From positions 1-40,014 of the forward strand of contig JBCDKH010000010.1 of NCBI GenBank assembly GCA_038746835.1: a stretch of 40,014 nt of DNA. The letters are read 5' to 3'. The notes under the pieces are model-generated. The model was not told where the DNA came from and did not search any database. It saw nothing but the letters and a program-made list of their open reading frames with translations. Position numbers and translations under genes: made by a program. Source of the DNA: Planctomycetota bacterium. Lineage in GTDB: Bacteria > Planctomycetota > Phycisphaerae > Tepidisphaerales > Tepidisphaeraceae. This document shows positions 25,141 to 33,764 of the stretch, one piece after another (the first letter of the stretch is position 1; the number at the start of each line of letters is the position of its first letter).

Positions 25141-26217
25141 TCATCGCAGTGTCGACAGCCGCGATTCTGCCGCCGTTCGGAGCTTTGCATCGTCGAGCTC
25201 GGCGACCTGTCGCAGGAAGGCACGGTCACTTCGAAGCCGCTCGGCCTCGGCCGGATGAAGGACGCGGGCGGAGTCGACGAGGCGTCGCATCTGGCCCTCG
25301 GCCTCGGCGGATCGCGTGGCGTTTGACGTTTGAAGTCGGCGGGCGAGTTCGGCGATCGCGGATGGGCCGAGGGTGGCGAGGCGGTCGGCGGCGCGTTGGC
25401 GGTCGGGCCAGGCGTCGGCGTCGAGGCCTTTGATCGCCTCATCGACGGCGGCCTTCGTCTTGCCGTCGATGGGCAGGTCCGTCAGCAGCACGTCCATCGC
25501 CGTCTCGCGAAGCTCCGCCTCGAGCACCTCGGCCAGGCCCAAACGCTCGAACAGCGGGGTCGCGAACTTGTCGAACGCCTCCCGGTGCTCGCGACGAAGT
25601 GCCGCGAGGCTCGAAGCTTCGTGTCGTTCGCGAACGCGCGTGCCGTCGTCGAGCCTCCCGGTCACGTAGAACCGCACGCCCGGCTCGTCGGGGAAGACCG
25701 TCGGCGACAGCTGGATCACCTCGACCGTCAGCATCCCGGCGGGCGATTCACGGTCGGAGGAGAGGTGCAACGTGTCGCCGGCGTCGGGCCCGACGGTCAG
25801 GCGGACGAACTCGATGATCGGCTGCCCGCCGTCCAGCACCGCCTGCTCCGATTCGGCAGCTTTTGGCAGAAAGAGCTGGAATCCCGCGAACGCGCCTTCG
25901 CGAGGACCCGGCAGACGCGTGTACCGCGCGATTCCCCCCGGCAAGACGACGACCGGCCACGACGACTCGGGCGGCTCGACGTACGCGAACCCGTCCAGCA
26001 GCTCCGCCTGCAGCGTCAGCGCGTTCGGCTCCTCGTCGTCGGACGTGGCTAGCTCGCTTTCGACGAGCATCTGCGCCTCGCCGATCTGCTCGACCAGCGT
26101 CGGCTCGTCCGGCCGGGTCGATGTCGTCGGCTGAGCGACCGCCACGCCGCACGCGACGAGCGACAATCCGAGGACGCGAGCGGCAGACACCATCGCCAAA
26201 GATATCGCCGCTGCCAT
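25141..26217 (-). CDS. Exported protein of unknown function with HEAT-like C-terminus
   Basis: Protein of about 358 residues. The N-terminus (AARVLGLSLVACGVAVAQP) can be read as a lipoprotein signal (lipobox LVAC) or as an ordinary signal peptide cut after AVAQ. The middle is rich in beta strands (VVVLPGGIARYTRLPG, PGVRFYVTGRLDDGTRVRE). The C-terminal third (about 255-358) is helical with repeat-like AVDEAIKGLDADAWPDRQRA and ADRLATLGPSAIAELARRLQ, HEAT-like in character. No family is recognised. An open frame upstream to 26643 is rejected because it runs opposite the SpoIID gene. The start could also be ATG 26193. Confidence 0.6.
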   Translation of the reverse strand: MAAAISLAMVSAARVLGLSLVACGVAVAQPTTSTRPDEPTLVEQIGEAQMLVESELATSDDEEPNALTLQAELLDGFAYVEPPESSWPVVVLPGGIARYTRLPGPREGAFAGFQLFLPKAAESEQAVLDGGQPIIEFVRLTVGPDAGDTLHLSSDRESPAGMLTVEVIQLSPTVFPDEPGVRFYVTGRLDDGTRVRERHEASSLAALRREHREAFDKFATPLFERLGLAEVLEAELRETAMDVLLTDLPIDGKTKAAVDEAIKGLDADAWPDRQRAADRLATLGPSAIAELARRLQTSNATRSAEAEGQMRRLVDSARVLHPAEAERLRSDRAFLRQVAELDDAKLRTAAESRLSTLR

Positions 26218-26266
26218 CGCCTGATCTGGACGTGGGCGACACAATCGCGATGATGCGGGAGACGCC

Positions 26267-27544
26267 ATGAACGGACGCACGGCTTCACTCATCGTTCTCA
26301 TCCTCGCTCTGCCCTTCGCCCGCCTGCTGGTGGGCTGCAGCGACAAGGTTTCCGCCAACACGGCTGTGGTCTCGCCGGCGTCGTCGGCCGAGGTGCCGAT
26401 GGTGCGCGTGCTGCTGCAGTCGGACGTGCCGACGGTGACCATCCGCGCCGGCGGGCCGCTGATCGCGTCCAGGCCCGACGGCACCGAAGACCAGGGCCCG
26501 GTCCGCCTCAAGCTGCCCGACGCCCCGATCGTCGTCACGCGCGAAGGGGCCGGCTGGCGCATCGGCGACCTTCGGCTGTCGGGCGACGTGCTGGTCCTCC
26601 AGCCGGAGCGAGACGAGCCGATCGGCGTGGGCGACGCGTCCAACGAAGGGCTCTACCGCGGCAACGTCCGTCTCGTCCCCCAGGCCGGCGGACGATTCGC
26701 GGTCGTCAACGACATCGACGTCGAACGCTACCTGATGGGGGTCTTGCCAAAGGAAATCCTGCCGGAGTGGAGCGAAGCCGCCCACCGCGCCCAAGCCGTC
26801 GTCGCCCGGACCTACGCGCTGTACGAGGTCAAGACGGCCGGCCAGCGACGCAGCTACTTCGACGTCTACGACGACACCAAGTCTCAGGTCTACGGCGGCG
26901 CTCTGGCCGAGACGCCCAAGGCCAGGCGTGCCGTGCGCGAGACGACGGGTCAGGTCGTCGCGCACGAGACACCCGTTGGGCTCCGCATTTTCAAGGCCTA
27001 CTTCCACTCGACCAGCGGTGGCGTGACGCTGGGCGTCGACGACGCGTTCAACCAGCCGCCCGTCACCGCCCTGTCCGCCCAAACTCTCGGCGACGCAGGC
27101 CGACTCAGCGGGCGATTCGAGTGGGACCCGGTCCTCGTCTCTAAGGAAGAGCTCACGCGGCGCATGACCGCCTGGGGCAAGGCCAACGAGCACCCGATCC
27201 GCAGCATGCGTCGCCTGCACGAGCTGAACATCATCAGCCGCAACGCCCATGGCCGGCCGAACGCGTTCGAGGCGATCGACACCGTCGGTAATCGCTACGC
27301 CCTGTCCGCCGAAGAGGCCCGCTGGTCCGTCAACGCCGATCGCGGCGACGCCACGCCGATCTACAGCGGCTGGTTCACGCCGATCAACAACGAGAAGACG
27401 ATCGTCTTTGCCGAGGGCCGCGGCTGGGGTCACGGCGTGGGCATGTGCCAGTGGAGTGCCGAGGGCTTCGCGAAAGAGGGCATGAACTATCGCCAGATCG
27501 TCGCCCGCAGCTATCCCGAGACGCGGCTCGTCCGGGCGTACTGA
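26267..27544 (+). CDS. SpoIID/LytB-domain lipoprotein
   Basis: Protein of 425 residues. The leader ends in a lipobox, LLVGCSDK. The SpoIID domain has RYLMGVLPKEILPEWSEAAH, AQAVVARTYALYE, YDDTKSQVYGG, FKAYFHSTSGG and the C-terminal GRGWGHGVGMCQWSAEGFA. SpoIID proteins cleave denuded glycan strands of peptidoglycan, or in the LytB case activate an amidase. The conserved glutamate of PKE is visible. In a non-sporulating Planctomycetota lineage it probably acts in wall remodelling. GGGAG precedes the ATG. It is divergent from the unknown exported gene (49 bp). Confidence 0.88.
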   Translation: MNGRTASLIVLILALPFARLLVGCSDKVSANTAVVSPASSAEVPMVRVLLQSDVPTVTIRAGGPLIASRPDGTEDQGPVRLKLPDAPIVVTREGAGWRIGDLRLSGDVLVLQPERDEPIGVGDASNEGLYRGNVRLVPQAGGRFAVVNDIDVERYLMGVLPKEILPEWSEAAHRAQAVVARTYALYEVKTAGQRRSYFDVYDDTKSQVYGGALAETPKARRAVRETTGQVVAHETPVGLRIFKAYFHSTSGGVTLGVDDAFNQPPVTALSAQTLGDAGRLSGRFEWDPVLVSKEELTRRMTAWGKANEHPIRSMRRLHELNIISRNAHGRPNAFEAIDTVGNRYALSAEEARWSVNADRGDATPIYSGWFTPINNEKTIVFAEGRGWGHGVGMCQWSAEGFAKEGMNYRQIVARSYPETRLVRAY

Positions 27545-27624
27545 CGCGGATCAATTGACCCGCCATCGCGCCCGCCTATCGTGCCTGCCCGGCCGCTCCG
27601 GCGACTGGACCAGCGACCCCGTAT

Positions 27625-27698
27625 GGGGCGGTAGCTCAATTGGTCAGAGCCCCGGACTGTCGATCCGGAGGTTGCGGGTTCGAGCCCCGTCCGCCTCG
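27625..27698 (+). tRNA. tRNA-Asp (anticodon GTC)
   Basis: A 74-base cloverleaf. The acceptor stem is GGGGCGG (27625-27631) with CCGCCTC (27691-27697), one G-U pair, and discriminator G at 27698. The anticodon stem is CCGGA / TCCGG with loop CTGTCGA, placing anticodon GTC at 27659-27661. The T arm is GCGGG TTCGAGC CCCGT. CCA is not encoded. Confidence 0.95.
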
Positions 27699-27731
27699 CT
27701 GAGTGTCAGCCGAACAACGACGGCATTGCTT

Positions 27732-27757
27732 CGAACCTCGCCCCGCGGCGAGGTTCG
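27732..27757 (+). terminator. Hairpin terminator after tRNA-Asp
   Basis: CGAACCTCGCC (27732-27742) and GGCGAGGTTCG (27747-27757) make a perfect 11-pair stem with a CCGC loop, 33 bases after the tRNA. It is followed by CGTCTTTGTT, a weak T-rich stretch. Confidence 0.65.
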
Positions 27758-27809
27758 CGTCTTTGTTGCGGCAACCAATCAACCGATAGACACATCGTGG
27801 AGACAAACG

Positions 27810-28055
27810 ATGAGTGACATGGTCGCTGGTGATTCGAAGCGGCGTTCGCTGGCCAAGACGATTTCGTGGCGGGCGTTGGCGTCGATCACGACGGCGGTCA
27901 TCGCGTTCACTGTGATGCGGATGGTCGACACGTCGACGGCGACCGGCGGAGCAAAGGCGGCGGGTGTGATCGGCGGGATCGAGGTGCCGAGCAAACTCCT
28001 ACTCTACTACTTCCACGAGCGGGCCTGGACGCGGATCAGCTTCGGCCGCGCCTGA
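27810..28055 (+). CDS. DUF2061 membrane protein
   Basis: Protein of 81 residues with the DUF2061 pattern: RSLAKTISWRALASITTAVI then AFTVMR, a second hydrophobic segment GGIEVPSKLLLYYFHERAW, and a basic end RISFG. Two membrane passes are predicted. The start ATG 27810 has GGAGA upstream. The stop is 2 bp before cysC, so it is probably the first gene of the sulfate-activation operon. The family is repeatedly found with cysteine/sulfate assimilation genes, but its biochemical function is unknown; a role in sulfate or APS handling at the membrane is only suggested by position. Confidence 0.85.
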   Translation: MSDMVAGDSKRRSLAKTISWRALASITTAVIAFTVMRMVDTSTATGGAKAAGVIGGIEVPSKLLLYYFHERAWTRISFGRA

Positions 28056-28057
28056 CG

Positions 28058-28696
28058 ATGTCGACCCACCAGAACAACCTCACCTTCCACGCGGGCGGCG
28101 TGACCGCGGCCGACCGCGCGGCGTGCGTCGGGGGCGGACAAGGGGCGACCGTCTGGCTTACCGGGCTTTCCGGCAGCGGCAAGAGCACCGTCGCCGTCGC
28201 CCTGGAAAAGGCACTGCTGGATCACGGCCGGGCGGCGTACCGGCTCGACGGCGACAACGTCCGCCTCGGCCTGAATGCCGGGCTCGGGTTCAGCGCCGAA
28301 GACCGGGCGGAGAACGTCCGCCGCGTCGGCGAGGTCGCCAAGCTGATGGCCGATGCGGGTCTGGTGGCGATCGCCTGCCTCGTCAGCCCGTACGCGGCCG
28401 ATCGCGATCGCGTCCGGCAGTCGCACGACGCGTCGGATCTGGCCTTCCTGGAGGTCTTCGTCGACGCCCCGCTGGCCGTGGCAGAGTCGCGTGATCCAAA
28501 GGGGCTGTACAAGAAGGCTCGGGCGGGTGAGATTCCGAGTTTTACCGGCGTGAGCGATCCGTACGAACCACCCGCCTCGGCGGAGCTGGTCCTGAAGACC
28601 GACGAGATGACGCTCGACGAGGAAGTCGCCGCGATCCTCGGCCTGCTGAAGGCGCGCGGCGTGTTGCCCGAACCATCGATGGAGACGACTGGATGA
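28058..28696 (+). CDS. cysC: Adenylyl-sulfate (APS) kinase, stand-alone
   Basis: Protein of 212 residues that phosphorylates APS to PAPS. The P-loop is GLSGSGKST (36-44). APS-binding motifs are intact: [54 protein letters not shown], and [20 protein letters not shown]. The length is typical. The stop overlaps the cysD start as ATGA. A second CysC-like domain is fused to CysN downstream; that one has lost several motifs kept here, so this stand-alone protein is the likely catalytic APS kinase. Confidence 0.93.
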   Translation: MSTHQNNLTFHAGGVTAADRAACVGGGQGATVWLTGLSGSGKSTVAVALEKALLDHGRAAYRLDGDNVRLGLNAGLGFSAEDRAENVRRVGEVAKLMADAGLVAIACLVSPYAADRDRVRQSHDASDLAFLEVFVDAPLAVAESRDPKGLYKKARAGEIPSFTGVSDPYEPPASAELVLKTDEMTLDEEVAAILGLLKARGVLPEPSMETTG

Positions 28697-29637
28697 CCGT
28701 GACCGACTCTGAATCGACAACCACCCTCGGCGGCCGCCGGTTGACGCACCTGGACCAGCTCGAGGCCGAGGGCATCCAGATCATCCGCGAAGTCGTCGCC
28801 GAGTTCGAGCGGCCGGTGATGCTCTTCTCGATGGGGAAGGACAGCTGCGTCATGCTGCACCTGGCGCGGAAGGCCTTCGCGCCGGGCAAGCCGCCCTTCC
28901 CGCTGCTGCTCATCGACACGACGTGGAACTTCCAGTCCATGTACACCTTCCGCGATGAGCACATCGTCGGCGAGCTGGGCATGGAGTGCCTCGTCCACAT
29001 CAACGAAGACGGCATCCAGCAAGGCATCAACCCCTTCGAGCACGGCAGCAAGCGGTTCACCGAAGTCATGAACCTCGGCTCGCTCCGGCAGGCACTCGAC
29101 AAATACGACTTCGACGCAGCCTTCGGCGGCGGTCGACGCGACGAGGAGAAGAGCCGTGCCAAGGAACGCGTCTACAGCTTCCGCGACAAGAACCACCAGT
29201 GGGACCCCAAGAACCAGCGGCCAGAGCTGTGGAGCCTCTACAACGGCAACGTCAGCAAGGGCGAGCAGATTCGAGCGTTTCCGCTGAGCAACTGGACCGA
29301 ACTGGACGTCTGGCAGTACATCCACCGCGAAAACATCCAGATCGTCCCCGCCTACTACGCCGAAGAGCGTGACGTGGTCGAGTTCGAGGGCAACCTGATT
29401 GCCGTCGACGACGACCGCATGCCGGCCGACCTCCGCAAGACGGCCCGCAAGGAGTGGGTCCGCTTCCGCACCCTCGGCGACTACCCCCTCAGCGGCGCCA
29501 CCCCCAGCCGCGCCGACAACCTGCCGCAAATCATCCAGGAGATGCTGCTCGCGACGCGCTCCGAGCGTGAGGGCCGCGCGGTGGACAAGGACCCGGGTGC
29601 TTCGATGGAGGAGAAGAAGCAGCAGGGGTATTACTAG
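28693..29637 (+). CDS. cysD: Sulfate adenylyltransferase subunit 2 (CysD)
   Basis: Protein of 314 residues of the PAPS-reductase-like PP-loop ATPase family. With CysN it makes APS from sulfate and ATP. The PP-loop is [20 protein letters not shown] near residues 46-65, followed by [40 protein letters not shown], and [20 protein letters not shown]. The C-terminal YPLSGAT segment and RAVDKD motif are also kept. It overlaps cysC by 4 bases. The stop codon at 29635-29637 lies inside the left repeat of the S23 cassette that separates it from cysNC. Confidence 0.95.
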   Translation: MTVTDSESTTTLGGRRLTHLDQLEAEGIQIIREVVAEFERPVMLFSMGKDSCVMLHLARKAFAPGKPPFPLLLIDTTWNFQSMYTFRDEHIVGELGMECLVHINEDGIQQGINPFEHGSKRFTEVMNLGSLRQALDKYDFDAAFGGGRRDEEKSRAKERVYSFRDKNHQWDPKNQRPELWSLYNGNVSKGEQIRAFPLSNWTELDVWQYIHRENIQIVPAYYAEERDVVEFEGNLIAVDDDRMPADLRKTARKEWVRFRTLGDYPLSGATPSRADNLPQIIQEMLLATRSEREGRAVDKDPGASMEEKKQQGYY

Positions 29638-30088
29638 GGACTAGGGAGTAGGCGCTAGCGACTAGGGAATGGCATCGGACTCCGCTGGTTATCGTGAATT
29701 GATTGTTTGGCAGCGAGCGATGTCGCTGTGTGAGGCTGTGTACGCCTTTACTCGCGGGATGACGGAGTCAGAGCGCTACGGGCTGTCCTCGCAGATGCAG
29801 CGGGCGGCGGTATCTGTGCCGTCCAACATCGCCGAGGGGTACGGACGCGGTCCGGGCAAGGACTACGCCAAACATCTTCGCTACGCGCGAGGATCGCTCG
29901 CAGAGCTTGAGACTCAGGTCGAGCTTGCGGTGCGCTGCGAGCTTGCAACCCGAAACGAAGCAAAACCGGTTTGGTCGCTCGCGCAAGAAACCGGCAAACT
30001 GCTAACCCGCCTGATCCAATCCCAAACCCGCCAAACGCCACCACAGGCCTAGCCCTAGTCCCTAACTCCTAGTCCCTAGCGCCTACCC
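29634..30088 (+). mobile_element. Putative S23/IVP cassette with inverted-repeat ends
   Basis: A stretch of about 455 bases lies between cysD and cysNC and consists of one small gene framed by repeats. The left end holds three CTAGGGA words (29634-29640, 29641-29647, 29662-29668) and GTAGGCGCTAGCGACTAGG (29648-29666). The right end (30067-30086) is its complement with one mismatch in the first 19 positions, and carries further TCCCTAG words (30073-30079, and near matches at 30052-30065). The left end starts exactly at the cysD stop codon. Mobility is inferred from the repeat architecture; no transposase is present. Confidence 0.5.
29669..30052 (+). CDS. Four-helix-bundle protein, S23/IVP family
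   Basis: Protein of 127 residues with the family signature: ELIVWQRAMSLCEAVYAFTR, SERYGLSSQMQRAAVSVPSN then IAEGYGRG, and KHLRYARGSLAELETQVELA. The fold is a four-helix bundle that forms rings of five. Family members were first seen inside 23S rRNA intervening sequences, and a relative (Avd) assists diversity-generating retroelements. Here there is no reverse transcriptase or rRNA nearby. The gene sits alone between inverted repeats inside the cysD-cysNC junction. Its cellular role is unknown. Confidence 0.88.
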   Translation: MASDSAGYRELIVWQRAMSLCEAVYAFTRGMTESERYGLSSQMQRAAVSVPSNIAEGYGRGPGKDYAKHLRYARGSLAELETQVELAVRCELATRNEAKPVWSLAQETGKLLTRLIQSQTRQTPPQA

Positions 30089-30092
30089 CGCC

Positions 30093-32051
30093 ATGTCCGC
30101 CGAACAAGCCCTCATCGCCTCCGACATCCACGCCTACCTCAAGCGCCATGAGGAAAAGGAGCTACTGCGCTTCATCACCTGCGGCAGCGTTGATGACGGC
30201 AAGAGCACGCTCATCGGCAGGCTGTTGTTCGACTCGAAGATGGTCTACGAAGACCAACTCGCCGCGCTGAAGGTGGACAGCAAGCGGTTCGGAACGACCG
30301 GCGGCGAGTTCGATCCGGCGCTGCTGACCGATGGCCTGCGGGCGGAGCGGGAGCAGGGCATCACGATCGACGTCGCGTATCGCTACTTCTCGACGGACCG
30401 ACGCAAGTTCATCATCGCCGACACGCCGGGGCATGAGCAGTACACCCGCAACATGGCCACCGGGGCCAGCACCGCGAACCTGGCGATTCTGCTCGTTGAC
30501 GCCAGCAAGGGCATGCAGGTCCAGACGCGGCGTCACGCGTTCATCGTCAGCCTGCTCGGCATCAAGCACGTCGTCGTGGCCGTCAACAAGATGGACCTCG
30601 TCGATTACGAGCAGCGTGTTTTCGAGGAGATTCGACGCGATTTCACGGATTTCTCGGCTCGGCTGAGTATCCCGGACATCGAGTTCATCCCGATGAGCGC
30701 GCTGGCCGGCGAGGGCGTGACCAAACGACCCGAGGCGATGCCGTGGTACGAGGGTCGGCCGCTGCTCGATCATCTGGAGACGGTCCACATCGCCAGCGAC
30801 CGCAACCTCGTCGACCTGCGTCTGCCCGTTCAGTACGTCAGCCGGCCGGACCGCACGTTCCGCGGCTACTGCGGCACCGTTGCCAGCGGCGTCGTCCGCC
30901 CGGGCGAGGAAATCGTCGCCCTGCCGAGCGGCCAGCGCAGCCGTGTGAAGCAGGTGCTTCGACCGGGAGCCGTCGAGTTGGAGGAGGCCTTCCCGCCGAT
31001 GAGTGTGACGGTCACGCTCGAAGACGAGATCGACGTCAGCCGCGGCGACCTCATCGCGCCGGTCAACAACGTGCCGCACGTCGGCAACCGGTTCGAGGCG
31101 ATGCTCGTCTGGATGCACCCCGACGCCATGACGCCCGGCCGGCAGTACATCCTCAAACACTGCACACGGCAGGTGCAGGCGCGCGTGAGCGACCTGCGCT
31201 ACCGCGTCGATGTCAACACGCTTCGCCAGCACGACGCCGACGAGCTCGCCCTGAACGAGATCGGCCGAGTCGAGGTGACGTGTGCCCGGCCTGTCGCTTT
31301 CGACCCGTACGACCGCAACCGCACGACGGGCGCGTTCATCCTGATCGACGCGATCACGCTCAACACGGTCGGCGCCGGCACGATCCTCGATCGTGCCACC
31401 GCCGACGATCGCGGCGGCCGCGCCACGACCGACGCCGACCAACCCGAGTCCGCCCCGCCGCCACCATCACGCAGCTTGGTTTCCGCCGACGAACGGGCCG
31501 AGCGGCTTGGCCATCGTCCGCTGTGCGTCTGGCTCACCGGCCTGACCGGCAGCGGCAAGACGACCGTCGCGCTCGGCGTGGAGCGCGCCCTGTTCGACGC
31601 CGGCCTTGTCGGACGTGTCCTCGACGGCGGCGACCTGCGTCGATCGCTCGACGCCGACCTCGAGTTCACCGGACGAGATCGTCGCGAGCACTCGCGCCGC
31701 GTTGCCCAGCTCGCCGCCGCGATGGCCGAGGCCGGGCTGTTCAGCGTGTGCAGCCTCATCAGTCCGTTCGCCGACGACCGCACTCGCGCCCGCAAGACGC
31801 TGGAGCGACTCGTTCCCGACGGCGGATTCGTGCTCGTCCACCTCGATGCCCCGGCCGACGTCTGCCGACGCCGCGCGCCCGAAGCCTGGGCCACCGCCGA
31901 CGCGGGCAACGTCGACGGCTTCACCGGCGTCACCGCGCCCTACGAGCCGCCGGCCGACGCCGACCTGACTCTCCGCACCGACGAACTCGCGGCCGAGGCA
32001 TGTGTGGCCAAGATCGTCGACCTGCTTCGCTCGCGCGGTCTGGTCGGGTAG
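30093..32051 (+). CDS. cysNC: Bifunctional CysN/CysC: sulfate adenylyltransferase GTPase subunit fused to an APS-kinase-like domain
   Basis: Protein of 652 residues. The N-terminal CysN part (about 20-440) is an EF-Tu-like GTPase that drives APS formation with CysD: P-loop [16 protein letters not shown] (30-45), [16 protein letters not shown], and VNKMDLVDY. The C-terminal part (about 470-652) is APS-kinase-like: P-loop [53 protein letters not shown], ending in [16 protein letters not shown]. The kinase motifs are degenerate: DGDNVR reads DGGDLR, the ENxRR asparagine is Ser, and the [12 protein letters not shown] loop is replaced by [13 protein letters not shown]. An intact CysC is encoded upstream, so the fused domain may be inactive or regulatory. 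Confidence 0.93.
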   Translation: MSAEQALIASDIHAYLKRHEEKELLRFITCGSVDDGKSTLIGRLLFDSKMVYEDQLAALKVDSKRFGTTGGEFDPALLTDGLRAEREQGITIDVAYRYFSTDRRKFIIADTPGHEQYTRNMATGASTANLAILLVDASKGMQVQTRRHAFIVSLLGIKHVVVAVNKMDLVDYEQRVFEEIRRDFTDFSARLSIPDIEFIPMSALAGEGVTKRPEAMPWYEGRPLLDHLETVHIASDRNLVDLRLPVQYVSRPDRTFRGYCGTVASGVVRPGEEIVALPSGQRSRVKQVLRPGAVELEEAFPPMSVTVTLEDEIDVSRGDLIAPVNNVPHVGNRFEAMLVWMHPDAMTPGRQYILKHCTRQVQARVSDLRYRVDVNTLRQHDADELALNEIGRVEVTCARPVAFDPYDRNRTTGAFILIDAITLNTVGAGTILDRATADDRGGRATTDADQPESAPPPPSRSLVSADERAERLGHRPLCVWLTGLTGSGKTTVALGVERALFDAGLVGRVLDGGDLRRSLDADLEFTGRDRREHSRRVAQLAAAMAEAGLFSVCSLISPFADDRTRARKTLERLVPDGGFVLVHLDAPADVCRRRAPEAWATADAGNVDGFTGVTAPYEPPADADLTLRTDELAAEACVAKIVDLLRSRGLVG

Positions 32052-32064
32052 CGCGATCACGCCA

Positions 32065-32090
32065 GCGGCCCCGACAATTGCCGGGGCCGC
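32065..32090. terminator. Hairpin between cysNC and the exosortase operon
   Basis: GCGGCCCCG (32065-32073) and CGGGGCCGC (32082-32090) make a perfect nine-pair stem over an eight-base loop. It lies between the converging cysNC and epsI-like genes, 13 bases after the cysNC stop, and may end both transcripts. No T-run follows on either side. Confidence 0.55.
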
Positions 32091-32122
32091 GTCATGTCGA
32101 GGGATTGTGCGTTCGCTCGGAG

Positions 32123-32806
32123 TTACCCGGCGTTGCCGTCCAAAATGGCTTCGAGCGCCGGCTTCATGCCACGGATGACGTCGCCGAACGCCGCGTCCCG
32201 CTCGGCTTCGTCCATGCCACCGTAGAAGAGCACCTGGACCTGCCCGCCGCCCCAGTCGCGGCCGGAGCCTTTGCGGGCAAACGACCGCAGCTGGTCCATG
32301 TCCTGGCTCGTCTCGCCGTCGGCCTGGAGCATGAAGTTGTGGATGTGGACGACCTGCTCCTCGCTCGCGCCGGGAGGACGCATTCGATAGATCGTGCCGC
32401 GGATGTCCAGCCCGTCGACCGTCCACTCGGCCGGCTCGTCACCGATGATGTCCCAGCCCTGGCCGGGGTAGCACGCGGGCGGGTAATGATTCAGCAGGTT
32501 CGCGATGTCGGTCGTCTGCACGAGCAGCATGCCCACCGCGCGACCCTGGCCGATCGATTCGTAGCTCCGCGAAATCAGAACGTTCGGCCGGAGCATGTCC
32601 TCCGCCCGCGTCGGCACAGGCACGTCTTTGCCGAAGAGTCCGCCCGGCAGAATGTGCGGAATCTCCTCCGCCGCCAGCCGACAGTTCGCGAAGTAGGCCG
32701 TGACTTCGGCGCTGACGTCGTCTTCCGTCCAACGCAGGTACCCGCCCCAGCCCAACAGGCCGGCGGTTGCGATGATCGCGAGCCAATGCACGAACGGAAG
32801 CTTCAC
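32123..32806 (-). CDS. EpsI/DUF3485-like exosortase-associated protein
   Basis: Protein of 227 residues with an N-terminal membrane anchor (VHWLAIIATAGLLGWGGYL) and an extracytoplasmic domain. The domain contains PGQGWDIIGDEP, a YPPACYPGQGW segment with Cys, and VVHIHNFML, as in EpsI-type proteins that accompany or are fused to exosortases. Its function is unknown but it is always tied to exosortase/EPS loci. The GTG at 32806 overlaps the exosortase stop as GTGA, which sets the start; the longer open frame upstream runs inside the exosortase gene. It is the last gene of the minus-strand EPS operon. Confidence 0.78.
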   Translation of the reverse strand: MKLPFVHWLAIIATAGLLGWGGYLRWTEDDVSAEVTAYFANCRLAAEEIPHILPGGLFGKDVPVPTRAEDMLRPNVLISRSYESIGQGRAVGMLLVQTTDIANLLNHYPPACYPGQGWDIIGDEPAEWTVDGLDIRGTIYRMRPPGASEEQVVHIHNFMLQADGETSQDMDQLRSFARKGSGRDWGGGQVQVLFYGGMDEAERDAAFGDVIRGMKPALEAILDGNAG

Positions 32807-33717
32807 GACGCCGCCTCCGCCGACTGGCTGACGATCGTGTTCGATCGGTTGATCGGAATGCCGACGAACTCCATGAGTGCCGTCATCCCCGTGAGCAGCA
32901 TGTAGCCGACGAACAGCACGGCCCACCCCGCGAGGTCATGGAACGTGTCGGCCGCCTCGGTGCTGTAGCTGCCGTAGACCCACACAGTCGGCACGAGGCG
33001 AATGACATTGCACAGCAGCGCCAGCAGCGGACTCGTCAGCAGCACTAGCGCGCGCACCCACCACTTGAACGGCGACGCGAACGCGAACGCCACCGCGACG
33101 AGCGTCAACGCCCAGATGCCGCGAATGCCGGCGCACGCCTCTTCGACCGTCGTCTCGACTCCGTTGATCGTCAGCAGATTGCCCGTCCGCTCGACCGGCA
33201 CGGACAGCGTCGTCAGCACGCCTTCGGTCGCGACGGCCGCGATATCCATCAGCGGCGAGGCCATCTCGTTCACCACGTTCGGCGGCAACGGCGTCAGGAA
33301 GCCGAGCACCAGAAATGCTGGGAAAAACTTCGTCAATGCCTCGCGTCCCGCGATCGTCAGGACCGCCCCCGAAATCATCGCGACCGCCCCAAGGTGGTAC
33401 GCCAGGAACATCGTCCGCTGGCTGCCGAAGAAAAAGACCGCGATGCCAAGGAACATCAGCACGCTGCCCACCCACGGCGACCGGACCACGAGATCGCCGA
33501 ACCGCTCGCGCCGCACGAAGACCAGCCACGCCGCGATCAACGGCACGAGCGTCAGGTGGCTCGACTCCGAGTCCTGCGTCGCCCGCTGAAACAGCAACGC
33601 CCACGCGTCCCACGTCACAGCGAACGCACCGGCGAGAAGCACCGCCATCAACACGAACCGCGTCGGCCAAGCGGCCGAAGCATGATTGTGGTCGGGATGA
33701 ATCGCGACGGTCGTCAT
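32803..33717 (-). CDS. Exosortase
   Basis: Integral membrane cysteine transpeptidase-like protein of 304 residues with about eight hydrophobic segments. The active-site triad is complete: C195 in VEEACAGIRGIWAL, R240 in LLCNVIRLVPTVW, and H260 in DTFHDLAGWAVLF. Exosortases process proteins with C-terminal PEP-CTERM signals; two such proteins are encoded at 14593-17282. The gene belongs to the glycosyltransferase operon, in line with the usual coupling of exosortase to exopolysaccharide production. The exact xrt subtype is not assigned. Confidence 0.92.
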   Translation of the reverse strand: MTTVAIHPDHNHASAAWPTRFVLMAVLLAGAFAVTWDAWALLFQRATQDSESSHLTLVPLIAAWLVFVRRERFGDLVVRSPWVGSVLMFLGIAVFFFGSQRTMFLAYHLGAVAMISGAVLTIAGREALTKFFPAFLVLGFLTPLPPNVVNEMASPLMDIAAVATEGVLTTLSVPVERTGNLLTINGVETTVEEACAGIRGIWALTLVAVAFAFASPFKWWVRALVLLTSPLLALLCNVIRLVPTVWVYGSYSTEAADTFHDLAGWAVLFVGYMLLTGMTALMEFVGIPINRSNTIVSQSAEAAS

Positions 33718-33764
33718 GAGATCATCGGTGGCATCAACTTTATCGATCTAAGAAGGCACTCGGT

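Noticed and set aside
26218-26643. N-terminal extension of the HEAT-like exported protein
   Set aside because: It runs opposite the SpoIID gene and would bury the signal peptide about 140 residues inside the protein.
29669-30052. S23-family gene as the Avd subunit of a diversity-generating retroelement
   Set aside because: No reverse transcriptase, template repeat or variable C-type-lectin gene is seen within the window.
30743-32905. Very long plus-strand open frame (720 codons) overlapping cysNC and the epsI-like gene
   Set aside because: It is Arg/Pro/Ala-rich, lacks any family signature and lies over well-supported genes in other frames; a high-GC artefact. The same holds for long frames opposite cysD, DUF1501 and the agarase.
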